Made by a program: the position numbers and the translations under genes. Of a stretch of DNA of 32,712 nt, positions 1 to 7,072 are shown in pieces. Numbering within the stretch: the stretch's first letter is position 1; every line of letters starts with the position of its first letter. Origin of the DNA: Chloroflexota bacterium (lineage in GTDB: Bacteria > Chloroflexota > Dehalococcoidia > Dehalococcoidales > UBA2162); contig JACPPR010000062.1 of the NCBI GenBank assembly GCA_016190895.1, positions 1 to 32,712 of the forward strand. Direction: 5' to 3'. The notes below the pieces were generated by a model. It ran no database searches and was not told the DNA's origin. It worked only from the letters and a program-made list of their open reading frames with translations.

Positions 1-3000
1 GCGTCATCACGGGCTACCGGCGGGTCGTTGACCGAGAATACGGTGATGGTCACCGTAGCGGTATCGAAGAGCCCGCTAGTGTCGCTCACCCGATAAGTAA
101 AGTTATCTGTCCCGTAGAAGTTGGCGGCGGGGGTATAGGTGACCGACCCGGTCGCCGAATTCACCGACGCTTGGCCATTCGCCGGGCCGGCAGTGATATT
201 TACCGTCGTAACGAGGAGGTCGCCATCCACGTCGCTATCGTTAGCCAGTACGGCAATACTCACCGCGGTGTCCTCGTCCGTCATTGCGGCGTCATCATTG
301 GCTACTGGTGGGGAAGGAGCTAGGGTGGTGAAGTTGTCGGTAGTCCCGTAGCTGGTGCCGTCACCCACTGCCTTCGCCCGGAAGTAGTAAGTGGTATTGG
401 CAGACAGACCTGTGATATTAGCGCTGAAGCTGCCGGTCAAGTTAGTGGTGATGTTGGCAGTCTCATAAATGAGACTGCCGGAAGTTGTTCCCCAATCGAA
501 GGAGACGTTGGCTGAGGATGCTGAACCCAGAGAAGTCAGATTGCCACTTACGCGAGCAGAGTTGGTAGTGATGTTGGTGGCATTGGTGGTGACCACCGTT
601 GGCGGTGTAGGCACCGGGATGTTAAAGCTAAGCTCGTTTCCATAAGCAGTACCGTCACCGGCTGCTTTAGCCCTGAAGTAATAGGTATTAGGAGACAATC
701 CGGTCACGTTGATGCTGAAACTGCCGGTGAAACTCAACGAGACTATTTGAGTTTCAAAGGTATAAACCCCCGGGCCGGTGCCAAAAACGAAGGAGACGTT
801 CGCCGAGCTTGCCGACCCGAGGGAAGTCAGGTTGCCGTTTAAGCGGACGGAGTTAGTGGTGATGTTGGTGGCGTTATTGGTGACCACCGACAGCGGTATA
901 ACTGGCAATGTGGTGAAATTGGCCGTGTTGCCATAGCTTGTGCCATCACCGACTGCCTTCGCCCGGAAGTAGTAAGTGGTATTGGCAGACAGACCTGTGA
1001 TATTAGCGCTGAAGCTGCCGGTCAAGTTAGTGGTGATGTGGGCAGTCTCATAAATGAGACTGCCGGAAGTTGTTCCCCAATCGAAGGAGACGTTGGCTGA
1101 GGATGCTGAACCCAGAGAAGTCAGATTGCCGCTTAAACTGGCAGAGTTAGAGGTTATGTTTGTAGCATTACCTGTCGTCACCGACGTTGGTTCTGTGACA
1201 GCAGCCAGTGCATTAACCAGCCCCCAGCCATAGGTGCCATCCCAACCAGTGGTTCCTTTATCTGTAGCAGTGGATTCTAAAGCATTTTTCACCTGGGCGG
1301 GCGTCCAGCCAGGGTTCTTTTGCAGAATCAGGGCAGCCACCCCGGCGGCAATCGGAGTGGCCATAGACGTCCCACCCATTACATAGTAGTCAGCCGGGCC
1401 GTTACTATCGTTAGACCCACCGGATGCGTTACTTCTATTCGGTCCGTCGTTGTCGACATAATAGGTGCCTCTATTAGCCCATGGGTAAGCGACATTATCG
1501 CGAGTAGAGATTATGTTTTTACCAGGGGCTACAATATTTGGCTTGCCCGGAGCGCCGGTATCTACTCTCGGTCCCCGGCTGCTAAAGGTTGCTATCTGGT
1601 CGACTGTCTCACTGGCTGACTGCCAGCCATTGTTGGCATAGTCGTACCAGACCTTCCTGGTAGTGTAAGCGCCGACGGCAATGGCGCTATCAGCATCGGA
1701 CGGTGAGGTAATGGTATAGTTGACATCGGGGCTATCGAATTTTACCCTGGACCCACCCAGGTCGTAATAAATGTGAAAGAACTGACTATTTGAAGAATTG
1801 TTCCTGACCTTCAAGTACCATATGCTATTGCCTGCTGGTACGTAGAGGTTATAGTAAGATAATTCGCTTTCGGTTCCCCTCGAGCTTTGTGACTGTGCCA
1901 AATTGGTGGATGCGACCAGAGTTTGAGCGGAATTATAATATTCCATCACAAGGTCATTGCTGACACCGGTACCATCGAACCAGACCAAGTTAAACTGGAG
2001 GGAGGTATCATTCGTGCCCGCCCCGGTAACATTGACCGAGATAAAATCGGTGGCGCTGCCTCCAGCCACCGTGCCTGAATAATGCTGGCTGTCATTTGAT
2101 TCATTGCCGGCGGCTATCAGTACCACCGCCCCCTGGCTGAAGGCATAGTCAACCGCCTGAGCGTCTTCACCGGTACCATCGTGATAGGTATCCCAGCCAC
2201 CGATGCTCATGGTGATAACATCAGCGTTGTACACATCGACAGCGTCCCGGATAGCATTTGTTATGGCTGAGAGTGGGATGCTGCCATCATCCCTTCCGAC
2301 CTTCAGGAAGATGAGGTCGGCGCCCGGGGCTGAGCCTTTATAGACGCCACCGGATTGAGTGCCTCTGCCCAAGGCGCTGCCGGTGACATGGGTGCCGTGG
2401 CCGGAAACGGGACTAATAACGTTATCATCCAGGGCGGGATAGTTCGAATAGTCCTTCTTGGCAACCGGGGTGGGGAAATCGGGGTGGGTCAGGTCTAAAC
2501 CAGAATCGAGCACGGCAATTTTGACGCCGGCGCCGTCATAGCCAGAAGCCCAGACATCATCGGCATTAATCTTCTGAGCGGCCAAATCATTCTGCTCTTC
2601 AAGCAGCCTCTCGGCTGTCTCCATTCTAGCGACATAGCCTCTCCCGGCCAGTGTCTCCAGCTTGTCTACTGGCATGTCCGCCAGAATGAAGCCGGTGGGG
2701 TGGTTCCCCACCGGTGGTATCCACGAGTCTAAATGCAGGGTAACATTATCAGCTTGAAGCTCGGCTATTTGTGATTGAGTTGGTTTCTGAGCCAGGTGGA
2801 GAAATATTTGCTGCCTGGTGAGGTCTGCCAATCCCGCAGCCTGTGGTTGGAAGGTATCGATAAGCCCACCCTGCTGTGGGACCTCCGCAGTAGCTGGTCT
2901 TACAGTGGCCGGTAATCTACCCGCCCTGACAGCCTGGCGTTTACCTTCAACCTGTAACGCCAGCAGGCCGCTAATCTTAGAGTCTCGAGGAGGCTCTTGA

Positions 3001-3092
3001 GCCTCTGCCCGGTTAGTGGGAAGCAGGTTACCGGGCAGTAACAAGGCCATGAAGACGAGTAGAACCAGGGCAACAGAAAACCTTCTAGCCAT
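1..3092 (-). CDS. Secreted subtilisin-like serine protease (S8) with C-terminal Fn3-like and cadherin-like repeats, partial
   Basis: The frame is open from the ATG at 3092 to the window edge, so the C-terminus is missing (about 1030 residues visible). A signal peptide (hydrophobic residues about 5-20, AEA-type cleavage near residue 30) is followed by a prodomain (about 94-168). The S8 catalytic domain has Asp196 (LDSGLD), His232 (GHGTHVTG), oxyanion Asn330 (AAGN) and Ser576 (GGTSMATP), so the triad is complete. An inserted beta-rich region (about 345-445) resembles a pre-peptidase-type domain. Three Fn3-like repeats of about 95 residues (about 635-925) and a cadherin-like/VCBS-type repeat (about 928-1024) follow, and another such repeat begins at the edge. 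It probably acts outside the cell on proteins or peptides. A strong GGGGAGGGG Shine-Dalgarno precedes the start, which lies 12 bases after the upstream lipoprotein gene; the two are probably co-transcribed. Confidence 0.93.
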   Translation of the reverse strand, partial: MARRFSVALVLLVFMALLLPGNLLPTNRAEAQEPPRDSKISGLLALQVEGKRQAVRAGRLPATVRPATAEVPQQGGLIDTFQPQAAGLADLTRQQIFLHLAQKPTQSQIAELQADNVTLHLDSWIPPVGNHPTGFILADMPVDKLETLAGRGYVARMETAERLLEEQNDLAAQKINADDVWASGYDGAGVKIAVLDSGLDLTHPDFPTPVAKKDYSNYPALDDNVISPVSGHGTHVTGSALGRGTQSGGVYKGSAPGADLIFLKVGRDDGSIPLSAITNAIRDAVDVYNADVITMSIGGWDTYHDGTGEDAQAVDYAFSQGAVVLIAAGNESNDSQHYSGTVAGGSATDFISVNVTGAGTNDTSLQFNLVWFDGTGVSNDLVMEYYNSAQTLVASTNLAQSQSSRGTESELSYYNLYVPAGNSIWYLKVRNNSSNSQFFHIYYDLGGSRVKFDSPDVNYTITSPSDADSAIAVGAYTTRKVWYDYANNGWQSASETVDQIATFSSRGPRVDTGAPGKPNIVAPGKNIISTRDNVAYPWANRGTYYVDNDGPNRSNASGGSNDSNGPADYYVMGGTSMATPIAAGVAALILQKNPGWTPAQVKNALESTATDKGTTGWDGTYGWGLVNALAAVTEPTSVTTGNATNITSNSASLSGNLTSLGSASSANVSFDWGTTSGSLIYETAHITTNLTGSFSANITGLSANTTYYFRAKAVGDGTSYGNTANFTTLPVIPLSVVTNNATNITTNSVRLNGNLTSLGSASSANVSFVFGTGPGVYTFETQIVSLSFTGSFSINVTGLSPNTYYFRAKAAGDGTAYGNELSFNIPVPTPPTVVTTNATNITTNSARVSGNLTSLGSASSANVSFDWGTTSGSLIYETANITTNLTGSFSANITGLSANTTYYFRAKAVGDGTSYGTTDNFTTLAPSPPVANDDAAMTDEDTAVSIAVLANDSDVDGDLLVTTVNITAGPANGQASVNSATGSVTYTPAANFYGTDNFTYRVSDTSGLFDTATVTITVFSVNDPPVARDD
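367..545 (-). repeat. Near-identical Fn3-repeat DNA, copy A
   Basis: This 179-base stretch inside the third Fn3-like domain of the subtilase matches 952-1130 with a single difference seen by eye (T versus G in the ATGTTGG/ATGTGGG segment). The middle Fn3 unit (about 600-900) is clearly diverged. The near identity of units 1 and 3 points to recent duplication or gene conversion. Confidence 0.9.
952..1130 (-). repeat. Near-identical Fn3-repeat DNA, copy B
   Basis: This is the partner of the repeat at 367-545. It lies in the first Fn3-like domain after the catalytic domain. It is also a likely site of assembly collapse or recombination between domains. Confidence 0.9.
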
Positions 3093-3104
3093 ATCCCCTC
3101 CCCC

Positions 3105-3566
3105 CTACTGCAGTTGGAACCCATTCTGCGGCTCGAGACGACGCTCGGCCGTTTCCAACCTGACCACGTAATCTTTCTGGGTTAGCTCAGGCAACTTATC
3201 AACCGGCATATCAGCGAGAAGATAGCCGGTGGGGTGATCGCCTACTGGCGGTATCCACGAGTCCGGATATAGAGTGATGCCGAGAGCCTTAATCTCCTCT
3301 ATTTGCGATAGTGTTGGTTTGCTGATTAGGTGAATGAATATCCTTTGGATTTCGAGAGTATCGACATTCATTCCCATCTCTTTCATCGTTCTCAGCCTGT
3401 CCGCAGTGGGGTTGTCTAGCTGCGCCTTCCTGAGGTCTATCTGAGCCAGCAACTGACCGCTAACCTTGTCGCTAATCATGGAATTGTTTGGAATGCTACA
3501 CGAAACTGCAGACAAAGTAAAGACGAGGAAACTGGTAATAACAATCAGAAGCGGTGACTTGCTCAT
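3105..3566 (-). CDS. Free-standing subtilase prodomain-like lipoprotein
   Basis: A 153-residue protein with a hydrophobic N-terminus and a plausible lipobox ending at Cys23 (SAVSC). Residues about 73-148 match the prodomain of the neighbouring subtilase (its residues 94-168), with roughly 49 of 75 identities by eye, including DSWIPPVG, HPTG and LADMPVDKL. There is no catalytic domain; the stop falls just after the prodomain. The ATG at 3566 has a good GGAGGG site. S8 prodomains are known to act as folding chaperones and inhibitors of their protease. By inference this is a membrane-anchored chaperone or inhibitor of the protease encoded 12 bases downstream, or a duplicated remnant. Only the homology to the prodomain is directly seen. 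Confidence 0.8.
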   Translation of the reverse strand: MSKSPLLIVITSFLVFTLSAVSCSIPNNSMISDKVSGQLLAQIDLRKAQLDNPTADRLRTMKEMGMNVDTLEIQRIFIHLISKPTLSQIEEIKALGITLYPDSWIPPVGDHPTGYLLADMPVDKLPELTQKDYVVRLETAERRLEPQNGFQLQ

Positions 3567-3600
3567 ATACGGTCCCTCCCCTCCTCACTACCCCTAAGTA

Positions 3601-3652
3601 GTAGACCAGGGCCACTGCTAGAGTGGCCCTGGTCTACCTGTTCTTTTTCTTG
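3601..3652 (+). terminator. Perfect 16-bp hairpin with T-rich tail
   Basis: The arms GTAGACCAGGGCCACT (3601-3616) and their exact complement (3622-3637) flank a 5-base loop. A T-rich run follows on the plus strand (3638-3652). Genes on both sides are on the minus strand, so the T tract points the wrong way for a classical terminator of the upstream gene. The stem could still stop or attenuate transcription between the surface-protein gene and the lipoprotein-protease pair, or protect mRNA ends. Confidence 0.6.
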
Positions 3653-3659
3653 ATGGCGG

Positions 3660-4670
3660 TTAAGCCCTGCGCCGCCTGACTAGCATCACGATGACAATCG
3701 CTACTACTGCTGCTGTCCCCGCTATTATTACCCAGACCCACACTGTCGAGCCGGGTGTTGGCGGCGGCACCACCGGCGCCGTTGGCGGGGTGACGGGCGG
3801 TGTTACTGGTGGCGTGACCGGCGTTACCGGCGGCGTCACAGGCGGTGTGACGGTCGTTACCGGCGCAGTTGGAGCGACTGGTGTCGCCGGTGCCGGTGTT
3901 ACCGGAGCGATGGGAATGGTCGGCGCTGCCGGAGCCGGCGGTGCGCTAACCAAACCAAACACCGTGAAGTGATTAACCTGCGCCGTTACCGTCTTAGCCG
4001 CTGTATTTACGGTACTGGTCAAATTTACCCATTTACTGCCATCCCAGTAGGCGATGTACAGGTCAGTTTCCTTCGATCCGGCTGGCAATGAGGCTAACGT
4101 ATAGTTGTAGGTCAAAGTTATCGGCGGGTTTATGACAGCCCCGTTGGGACCTAAGTCATAAGAGAGCATAATCTTATTGCCCGCCGGAGGCGCCGGCGGC
4201 GCGATGACATCAGCAACCGTCAGTGACGTTAAAGGATTGCCTTTAGCATCGGCTAATTTGGTACCCTTGGCTACACTGAGAGAGACTTCCTTGCCGCTAC
4301 TTGCCAGCAGGGAACTTGTCAGCACTTTGCCGCTCTCGTCTACCTGTAGCGGAGGCACCGCGCTCATTCCCGGAGTGAACACAGTTACGATGGTCGGTGG
4401 GCCTAGAGACGCCACAGCCGAACTCTGCAAAAAGAATTGGGTGCTTTGCTGGGTGAATAACCTGTTATCGACAGGATTTCCAGTTGCAGTGGCAAGCCCA
4501 ACTGTTACTCTGTGGTTACCAGCCGGCCAGCTCGTGGGGGGCGTCCAGGTAATAGTATAAATTAGCTTAGTCGAGCCAGCGCTTAAGGCGCTATAGCCAT
4601 AGCCGTTGGCAGGAGCAAAATAGCGGTAAACATAGCCCTTCCATATTGCGTAGCCATAGCCTAGCGTTGC
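3660..4670 (-). pseudogene. C-terminal part of the HTH/Ig surface protein, separated by a -1 frameshift
   Basis: The frame is open from about 4800 down to the stop at 3660, but it has no ATG or GTG start; the first TTG (4430) lies well inside conserved-looking sequence and lacks a proper site. It continues the Ig-like ectodomain of the upstream ORF: a Gly/Tyr-rich stretch (YGYAIW, GYGYSA), then an Ig-like strand set (YTITWTPPTSWPAGNHRVTV), a further beta domain, a Pro/Thr/Val-rich linker (about 4000-3760) and a C-terminal membrane segment (VWVIIAGTAAVVAIVIVMLV) ending in RRRRA. Re-reading one base near 4670 joins the two reading frames into one protein of about 675 residues. It may be a real mutation, an assembly error or recoding. 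Confidence 0.7.
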
Positions 4671-5686
4671 TGGATATTGACGCGTGTCACGGTGACGCTC
4701 GCCGCCCCGCCCCCGGTTTGTTGGCTGGTATAATTGACCTGGCTTCCGTCTGTGAATGGCAGGTTGAGAAGATTGGCCATCAGGCTCGGGTTGACAGAGC
4801 TAATGATTGATACGTCCATGCCTGCAATCGGTACAAGCTCAGGATTCGGAATGTTTACTGTCACCTTAAAATTATAAGTCTGACCGAGGGTGCCTGAAGT
4901 GAGTGAATTCCCATTTGAGTCAGTAATGTCGATTGTGAGCGCTTTAACCTGAGATGGCGAAGCGAACCAGAGTGAACCGGCAACAGCCAACATTAGAACA
5001 AATGCCAGGCCGATTCTCGCTAGAGCCCTTCCCTTTACCAGATGTTTCACAATATTGACTCCCATTTTGTCCCCTCCACCCATCATTATTTTCTTCTCTT
5101 TGTAGTTCTTCCTGATGGATTGGCGCAGTTCCTGATTTTTCAAGATACCAGCTACATCAGATGGTACTCTCCCTGCCAAAGTCATCAGGTCATCTTTAGC
5201 ACAACCTAACGCCTCCGCTAGTTTCAATATCACCTTTTCACTGGGCGGAGGTCTGACACCGTTTTCAATCTTGCTAAGATAGGTAAAGCTGATTCCAACC
5301 CTGCTAGCAAGTTCGTTTTGACTGAGACCGGCTTTCTCTCGTAACTCCCGTAGTCTCTTATTGAAACTGTCGCTCTTGCTGACTCCCCCAGACTTTACTT
5401 TAACATCGCCTTCTCTCAGGGATTGCAGGGCATTGCGATTCTTCAATAATATTCGAACTATGTCCGCCGGAACCTTGCCAGCTAAGGTCAGTAGCTCATC
5501 GCCATCCGCCTTGAGAACCTTAGCCAGTTTTAGTATGACTTCCTGGCTGGGCGGAGGCACTGCTCCATTCTCTATCTTGCTGAGATAGCTGAAGTCAACT
5601 CCGATTTTCTGAGCCAGCTCCCTCTGGCTCAGACCGGACTGCTCCCTCAGTTTTTTTAACTTTGAACCGAATTCGCTTGTTTGCAT
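4661..5686 (-). CDS. Tandem XRE-type HTH protein with membrane segment and Ig-like ectodomain, N-terminal part
   Basis: A 341-residue reading frame. Residues about 8-70 and 108-171 are two closely related XRE/HTH_3 domains (GLSQRELAQKIGV..YLSKIENG and GLSQNELASRVGI..YLSKIENG), an apparent internal duplication. A hydrophobic segment at about 223-242 is followed by Ala-x-Ala-like residues and an Ig-like domain from about 249. The N-terminus should be cytoplasmic and DNA-binding, the C-terminal part outside. The frame ends at 4661, but its natural continuation is in the next frame (3660-4670). An internal ATG at 5065 (residue 208) has a far better ribosome site (GGTGGAGGGG) than the first ATG, so a separate surface protein may also be made. 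I infer a membrane-tethered regulator or a chance fusion of regulator and surface-protein genes. Confidence 0.75.
   Translation of the reverse strand: MQTSEFGSKLKKLREQSGLSQRELAQKIGVDFSYLSKIENGAVPPPSQEVILKLAKVLKADGDELLTLAGKVPADIVRILLKNRNALQSLREGDVKVKSGGVSKSDSFNKRLRELREKAGLSQNELASRVGISFTYLSKIENGVRPPPSEKVILKLAEALGCAKDDLMTLAGRVPSDVAGILKNQELRQSIRKNYKEKKIMMGGGDKMGVNIVKHLVKGRALARIGLAFVLMLAVAGSLWFASPSQVKALTIDITDSNGNSLTSGTLGQTYNFKVTVNIPNPELVPIAGMDVSIISSVNPSLMANLLNLPFTDGSQVNYTSQQTGGGAASVTVTRVNIQQR
5063..5080 (-). promoter_or_regulatory. Internal ribosome binding site and start codon inside the HTH/Ig gene
   Basis: GGTGGAGGGG (5071-5080, read on the minus strand) lies five bases before an in-frame ATG at 5065-5063. 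Initiation here would give a protein starting with MGVNIVKHLVKGR and then a hydrophobic stretch, which looks like an ordinary signal peptide. The annotated upstream ATG at 5686 has only a weak site. Confidence 0.5.
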
Positions 5687-5699
5687 CCTGATAACCCAT

Positions 5700-5733
5700 G
5701 TTTAGACAAAACCTAGCATCAGTTTAGGACAAA
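5700..5733. repeat. Direct repeat overlapping the HTH-gene promoter, possible operator
   Basis: GTTTAGACAAA (5700-5710) and GTTTAGGACAAA (5722-5733) lie 22 bases apart in the same orientation, about two helical turns. One copy covers the -10 box and the other covers the leader. A protein with two tandem HTH domains could bind such a pair, so autoregulation is a reasonable inference. Binding itself cannot be seen. Confidence 0.4.
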
Positions 5734-5749
5734 TTGAATGAAAAGTCAA
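5721..5749 (-). promoter_or_regulatory. Sigma-70-like promoter of the tandem-HTH gene
   Basis: Read on the minus strand, TTGACT (5749-5744) and TAAACT (5726-5721) are separated by 17 bases. Transcription would start near 5714, giving a leader of about 28 bases before the ATG at 5686. Confidence 0.6.
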
Positions 5750-5950
5750 ACCTTGAGAGCATTCTTTAATATCAATATTTCCTGTTGACTAGCAAGTCTA
5801 CGCTTGGAAAGGGCGAGAAGACAATTTGGCCTAACGGAAACACGAAAGTATAATCATCGTTTACTTTTGTTTACTTTTTATTAGAGATTTGTGTTAAGAT
5901 GACGTCACGCCGGTTAGCGAGAAATCAGAACGCATTGAAGAGAAAATCTG

Positions 5951-5979
5951 TTGCTTAATTCTTCTCTATAGGGTATTAT
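5951..5979 (+). promoter_or_regulatory. Sigma-70-like promoter upstream of tRNA-Arg and por operon
   Basis: TTGCTT (5951-5956) and TATTAT (5974-5979) are separated by 17 bases. Transcription from here would read into the tRNA at 6067 and possibly the por genes. The rest of the gene-free stretch 5750-5950 is AT-rich with a doubled TTTACTTTT motif (about 5861-5879), and I see no gene in it. Confidence 0.5.
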
Positions 5980-6066
5980 GAACTAGGCTGGGTAAGACTG
6001 CGTTTCAGTATGACATTGAGACTTGGGGCGGACGCGAAGATAGCCTTTGCATAGCGCTCGGTTCTT

Positions 6067-6139
6067 GCCCCTGTAGCTCAGGTGGATAGAGCACCAGCCT
6101 CCGAAGCTGGTAGCGGGAGTTCGAGTCTCCCCAGGGGTA
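6067..6139 (+). tRNA. tRNA-Arg (anticodon CCG)
   Basis: The cloverleaf is complete: acceptor arms 6067-6073 and 6132-6138 (one G-U pair), a D arm with GCTC/GAGC, anticodon stem CCAGC/GCTGG around loop CTCCGAA, and T stem GGGAG/CTCCC. It reads CGG codons. The 3' CCA is not encoded; the following bases are CTAC after the discriminator A. Confidence 0.95.
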
Positions 6140-6202
6140 CTACATACAACGGCGGTTAGATAATTAGGATAATGTTGTCAGCAATACAAGGAGGAAGCTG
6201 AG

Positions 6203-6772
6203 TTGATAGATACCACGAAACTTGTCGAAATCAGGTGGCACGGGCGAGGCGGCCAGGGCGCCGTTACTTCTGCCGAGCTGCTGGCCAAAGCAGCCATTGA
6301 CGAGGGCAAATATGCCCAGGCCTTCCCCAGTTTCGGCCCGGAAAGGAGAGGGGCGCCGGTGCTGGCTTTCGATAGGATAAGTCCCAAAATTCCGATAAGA
6401 GTCAGGGCGGAAATTACCCAGCCCGATGTTGTGGTCATACTCGATTCGGGTCTGGTACGGGTAGTTAACGTTACCGCGGGACTAAAAGAGAACGGCATGA
6501 TAATCGTGAACACCAAGAGGCCGCTTGAGGAAGTGGCTGCTGAGTTTGATAAGAAGTGGAGCGTGGCTGCCGTCGACGCTACAAGGATCGCCCAGGAGGT
6601 TCTGGGGGTGAACATCGTTAATACTACCATGCTGGGAGCTTTGCTCAGGGCCGCCGGCGTGGCTAAGCTGGAATCATTACAGGAACCACTGCAAGAACGT
6701 TTCGGGCGCCTGGCGGAAAGAAATGCGAATGCCATGAAAAGGGCTTTCGAAGAAACAAAGATAAAGGAGTAG
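6203..6772 (+). CDS. porG: Pyruvate:ferredoxin oxidoreductase, gamma subunit
   Basis: A 189-residue protein of the 2-oxoacid:acceptor oxidoreductase gamma family, the usual full length. The N-terminal GRGGQGAVTSAELLAKAA motif and the AFPSFGPERRGAPV segment are characteristic. It forms the catalytic module with the alpha and beta subunits that converts pyruvate, CoA and oxidised ferredoxin to acetyl-CoA, CO2 and reduced ferredoxin in the cytoplasm. The TTG start at 6203 is chosen because AAGGAGGAAG lies just upstream. It is the first of four tightly linked genes (order gamma, delta, alpha, beta); the delta gene starts three bases after its stop. Related 2-oxoacids remain possible substrates, but the alpha and beta subunits look like the pyruvate type. 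Confidence 0.92.
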   Translation: MIDTTKLVEIRWHGRGGQGAVTSAELLAKAAIDEGKYAQAFPSFGPERRGAPVLAFDRISPKIPIRVRAEITQPDVVVILDSGLVRVVNVTAGLKENGMIIVNTKRPLEEVAAEFDKKWSVAAVDATRIAQEVLGVNIVNTTMLGALLRAAGVAKLESLQEPLQERFGRLAERNANAMKRAFEETKIKE

Positions 6773-6775
6773 AAA

Positions 6776-7072
6776 GTGGCAGTTAAGAGTGAGAGTGAAC
6801 TGGGCTGGAAAGACATAGAAACCGGTTGTATTGTAACCGAGGCAGGTAGCGCTGCCCAGTATCCGACGGGCGGCTGGCGCTCACAAAAACCGGAATATGA
6901 CAACTCTAAATGCAATAAATGCGGGCTTTGCTACATTTATTGCCCTGATTGTTCTATCACCCAGCAACCTGATGGATTTTACAAAGTCGACATGTTTTAT
7001 TGCAAGGGGTGCGGCATTTGCGCCAAGGAATGCCCCAGGGATGTCATAACGATGGTACCGGAGGCAGGATAA
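6776..7072 (+). CDS. porD: Pyruvate:ferredoxin oxidoreductase, delta (ferredoxin-like) subunit
   Basis: A 98-residue protein with two [4Fe-4S] motifs, CNKCGLCYIYCPDC and CKGCGICAKECPRD, in its second half. This is the ferredoxin-like subunit that passes electrons from the TPP site to external ferredoxin. The GTG start at 6776 is preceded by AAGGAG, which overlaps the end of porG. The next gene starts directly after the stop, with no spacing, which suggests translational coupling. Confidence 0.93.
   Translation: MAVKSESELGWKDIETGCIVTEAGSAAQYPTGGWRSQKPEYDNSKCNKCGLCYIYCPDCSITQQPDGFYKVDMFYCKGCGICAKECPRDVITMVPEAG

Noticed and set aside
3721-3910. Tandem DNA repeat in the Val/Thr/Pro linker
   Set aside because: It is a low-complexity coding repeat (PPVTPVTPP units), not a regulatory or CRISPR array.
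3691-3972. Plus-strand Gly/Thr/Val-rich open frame
   Set aside because: It is the complement of the Pro/Thr linker of the minus-strand surface protein; the repeat codons keep several frames open.
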